NCBI GenBank assembly: GCA_031270015.1
Contig: JAISYH010000041.1
Coordinates: 1 to 38,330 of the forward strand
Direction: 5' to 3'
Length of the DNA stretch: 38,330 nucleotides
DNA from: Burkholderiales bacterium
GTDB taxonomy: Bacteria > Pseudomonadota > Gammaproteobacteria > Burkholderiales > Casimicrobiaceae
A program made the position numbers and the translations under genes. Positions within the stretch are counted from its first letter, which is position 1; each line of letters opens with the position of its first letter. The notes under the pieces are model-generated. The model worked only from the letters and a program-made list of their open reading frames with translations, was not told the origin of the DNA and ran no database searches. Shown here piece after piece: positions 36,152 to 38,330 of this stretch.

Positions 36152-37052
36152 GTTCTTCTGGTACGAGACCGGGCAATTTTTGTTTTAGTTTTTCAGAATC
36201 GTACGTTCCATCTTTTCTTTCCTCCAGAAGTTCGCGTAACGCTCTGTGAATTTTTGCGGAAGAATATTGACCAATTGAGCTGTCATGTTTCCACCAGATG
36301 ACTTTGAGTACCTCCATGCTGCCTTCGGGACGCGCGGAAGAAGCGTCATTGACGAACAGCGTCTGCAACGCCTTCTTGATCTTCTCGGCGTCGTCATCCG
36401 AAAAACCCGTCTTTCCAGCGAGTTGCGTGTTGATGGCGCCAAAGGTGACATAGATGCCTTTACCCACACGGTGTTTCATGCCCATCGTGTCGGGGCTTTT
36501 TTTGTCCGGGTTCTTCTCGGTTTCGAGGTTGACGCTCTTCGTGATTTGCAGGCTTTCCGGAATTATCGGCTCGATGCTGAACGCGCTCTGGATGGTAACA
36601 GGACCCCGAACGCCAATGGAAACTGCATCGGCTCCACCCTCAACGCTATCGGCTTCCACCGATTCCGTTTTCTTTTCTTCGCCTTTTTTTGTTTTCTTTT
36701 CGGCCTTTTTTTTGAATGCGAAGACTTGCCCGAACGCTCGCACGTCAAACCATTTTTTACAGCCGTCTTCTCTCGGGTTCTGGAATTTTTCTGCGTTGAA
36801 GCGGTCGTTGAGCGATCGGAACTCATCTCCGGGCGCGCGATTGTCATCGGACTGGACAAAAATAGGAATGGGATTGTCCCTGTCCATATCTTGAAGACTA
36901 TTGCGGAGCTTGCGTTTGAGGCAGACATCCGAGATTTCACCGTAACCGTCATAGGTTTGACGAGGGCGGTTGCCGTTCAAGGGATCGCCATTCGGGTTGG
37001 CGCGGCATACCGAAATGATTACCGCAAAATCAATTTTGTTCGTCAGGCTCAT
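36138..37052 (-). CDS. cas7c: Type I-C CRISPR-associated protein Cas7 (Csd2)
   Basis: Cas7c forms the backbone of the type I-C Cascade complex along the crRNA. The 304-residue protein has the Csd2 features NKIDFAVIISVCRANPNGDP, GNRPRQTYDGYGEISDVCLK, KKWFDVRAFGQVFAFKK, GVRGPVTIQSAFSIEPI, MGMKHRVGKGIYVTFGAIN (thumb/metal region) and GSMEVLKVIWWKHDS. ATG 37052 is the family start; it overlaps cas8c by 23 bases, as expected in this operon. A Lys/Glu-rich insert (about residues 122-140, KKKAEKKTKKGEEKK) is unusual in its length. Downstream cas4, cas1 and cas2 are missing. Confidence 0.93.
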   Translation of the reverse strand: MSLTNKIDFAVIISVCRANPNGDPLNGNRPRQTYDGYGEISDVCLKRKLRNSLQDMDRDNPIPIFVQSDDNRAPGDEFRSLNDRFNAEKFQNPREDGCKKWFDVRAFGQVFAFKKKAEKKTKKGEEKKTESVEADSVEGGADAVSIGVRGPVTIQSAFSIEPIIPESLQITKSVNLETEKNPDKKSPDTMGMKHRVGKGIYVTFGAINTQLAGKTGFSDDDAEKIKKALQTLFVNDASSARPEGSMEVLKVIWWKHDSSIGQYSSAKIHRALRELLEERKDGTYDSEKLKQKLPGLVPEELDGK

Positions 37053-38330
37053 GGTTTTCCTCCGATTCGTTGGTTGATGACTGGTTTTCAGATGCAGTTT
37101 CAGTTTGTTTCTTGGCTTTGGCTTCCGCGACAAGCTGGTCAATGTAGGCTCGCTCGTGGTAATAACCAAGGAGGTAGGAGCCGTCCAGCGGTACGTCGTT
37201 TTTAAAATCGTTCGACCGGAATAGATTCTTCACTGCTTCGATTTCTTGGAAGGCAAAGCTTCCTTTTACCGCTTGAATATAGGGATTCAAACAGTCATGG
37301 ATGGTCTTCCAAGTTCTGAACGGGCGCTGGGAGAAAGTCTGCATATGGCGGATTGCGGCAGTGACGATACGATCTTTCTTGTTCCTGTAAAGGGCGTATT
37401 CCTCCAATTTGTCCGCCGCACCGAGCAGTCGCCCGTAGAGATAGTCGCGGTCGGTTCTTTCAGATTCAAGGCTCAAGGTGTAATCCTCCGTGTTGCGTTG
37501 TTTGAAATCCTTGCGCACGAGTGCGCAGGCGGTTGATAAGATTTGCCCGAAGCCGTTCCGATCGAATTTGCCATTCCTTGTGACTGCCAGTGGGTTGGAT
37601 GCGCGGCGGATAGCGGAGACGACGTAATCGGTCGGCAAAAAAGCCCCGTCAAAAATACAGCGGAGCAAACGCTCTCGCGCCGCTTTCTTGACTTTGGTGT
37701 AACCTTCGTCGTTGAAGCTGCGGGGTTTGCCAAACACTGCCTCGATAATCTTGTCTACGGACGGCGCGCCGATGAAAGATACCGGAGTCCTTTTCCCGTC
37801 TTCCGCGCGCCAGAACACTTGGTTCCATTTGCAGTCGCTATGCCATTCGGCAATTCTTTCAAGGTATTCCTTGCAGGCAAGTTCGCGGTAAAAGGTGATG
37901 GACATTCTACCCGATATGGGCGCGTCCAGTGCCAGTACCGCCGTTTTGGCGTGTTGTTCCATCATCTTGGTGTATCTGGTTCCGGCAAGCGCTTCTTCCA
38001 GTGCCTCGGCATAATCGGCGCCTGTTACGGCACGCAGAGCGATCTGTCTGTCGGTTTCCGTTTGTGGTCCGGCATTTTCAACTACGAAATCCCAAATGCT
38101 TTTGGTATCGTCAAGCGGTGGCGGCAAAGTGTTTTCCATCGATCCGATGGTAAAAGAAAGAATCACTTGTTCTCCGCAGACGACCCCACGGCTATTGACG
38201 AGATAACGCAGGAACTGGTGAGCCTTCTGCGAGCTTTCATAGCCGATCGACACGGCTTGTGCCGAGGTCTCGAACCTGCCGCGAAAGGTATAGTTCGTGG
38301 TGTCGTTGTCGGAAACGAGTTTGGCGTTTG
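37030..38330 (-). CDS. cas8c: Type I-C CRISPR-associated protein Cas8c (Csd1), partial at window edge
   Basis: Cas8c is the large subunit that recognises the PAM. The frame stays open to the right edge, so the N-terminus lies outside the window; the GTG at 38253 is internal. The visible 433 codons include AKLVSDNDTTNYTFRGRF, SIGYESSQKAHQFLRYL, SGRMSITFYREL, NGKFDRNGFGQILSTACALV, RDYLYGRLLGAADKLEEYAL, and the C-terminal FFLGYY-like SYLLGYYHERAYIDQLV. The last part is an acidic, Asn/Glu-rich tail. It overlaps cas7c. cas3 and cas5c would be expected beyond the edge. Confidence 0.93.
   Translation of the reverse strand, partial: NAKLVSDNDTTNYTFRGRFETSAQAVSIGYESSQKAHQFLRYLVNSRGVVCGEQVILSFTIGSMENTLPPPLDDTKSIWDFVVENAGPQTETDRQIALRAVTGADYAEALEEALAGTRYTKMMEQHAKTAVLALDAPISGRMSITFYRELACKEYLERIAEWHSDCKWNQVFWRAEDGKRTPVSFIGAPSVDKIIEAVFGKPRSFNDEGYTKVKKAARERLLRCIFDGAFLPTDYVVSAIRRASNPLAVTRNGKFDRNGFGQILSTACALVRKDFKQRNTEDYTLSLESERTDRDYLYGRLLGAADKLEEYALYRNKKDRIVTAAIRHMQTFSQRPFRTWKTIHDCLNPYIQAVKGSFAFQEIEAVKNLFRSNDFKNDVPLDGSYLLGYYHERAYIDQLVAEAKAKKQTETASENQSSTNESEENHEPDEQN

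Noticed and set aside
36285-37205. 306-codon plus-strand frame over cas7c
   Set aside because: Antisense of a confidently identified cas gene, with no independent motif.
1-38330. tRNA, rRNA or known riboswitch genes
   Set aside because: Intergenic regions were read on both strands and no cloverleaf, rRNA segment or recognisable riboswitch core was seen; a covariance search was not possible, so small RNAs cannot be excluded.

Overview
The window looks like a betaproteobacterial chromosome of roughly 50% GC. Three things point there: the gene orders dnaG-rpoD, yceD-rpmF-plsX-fabH and tkt-gapA-pgk; an RpoD with a long Lys/Ala/Thr-rich N-terminal extension; and the protein sequences themselves. 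I cannot place it below class from sequence alone. No rRNA or tRNA gene was recognised.

Left edge (1-1075): a graveyard of mobile DNA. It holds the end of an IS3-family orfA and a cut-off orfB start, one 29-bp type I-E CRISPR repeat, a degenerate IS5-family transposase N-terminus, and a frameshifted IS3-family orfB tail that ends about 80 bp from the rpoD stop codon.

Core (1076-33804): housekeeping genes in small operons. Minus strand: dnaG then rpoD; a CsgG-like lipoprotein then pgeF; uppP then a two-domain M16 peptidase; speD then speE; apbC-metN-metI-metQ. Plus strand: tkt, a zinc-ribbon membrane protein, gapA, pgk and a hotdog thioesterase; yceD-rpmF-plsX-fabH; metG and a SulP transporter. 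Two less ordinary inserts lie inside the core. One is a tiny Fur-boxed Cys-rich membrane protein (6144-6302). The other is a three-gene phosphorelay (12542-15669): a c-heme-motif CheA-like kinase, a CheY-like receiver and a CheX-like phosphatase.

Right edge (33805-38330): an accessory, partly AT-rich region on the minus strand. The effector genes cas8c (cut by the window edge) and cas7c of a type I-C CRISPR system are followed by a DUF3791-like ORF where cas4-cas1-cas2 would be expected. Next come polymorphic-toxin remains, then a compact cassette: an Rhs-type linker fused to a putative HYD1-like ADP-ribosyltransferase toxin, a two-TM protein, and a macrodomain protein. A scrap of Rhs core lies beyond.

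The most interesting candidate system is this toxin-macrodomain cassette (34071-35454). A predicted ADP-ribosylating toxin tip is encoded within a few bases of a macrodomain protein that could bind or remove ADP-ribose, as DarT/DarG do in a different setting. The heme-CheA/CheY/CheX relay is the second. All functional statements come from reading motifs; no database search was possible.
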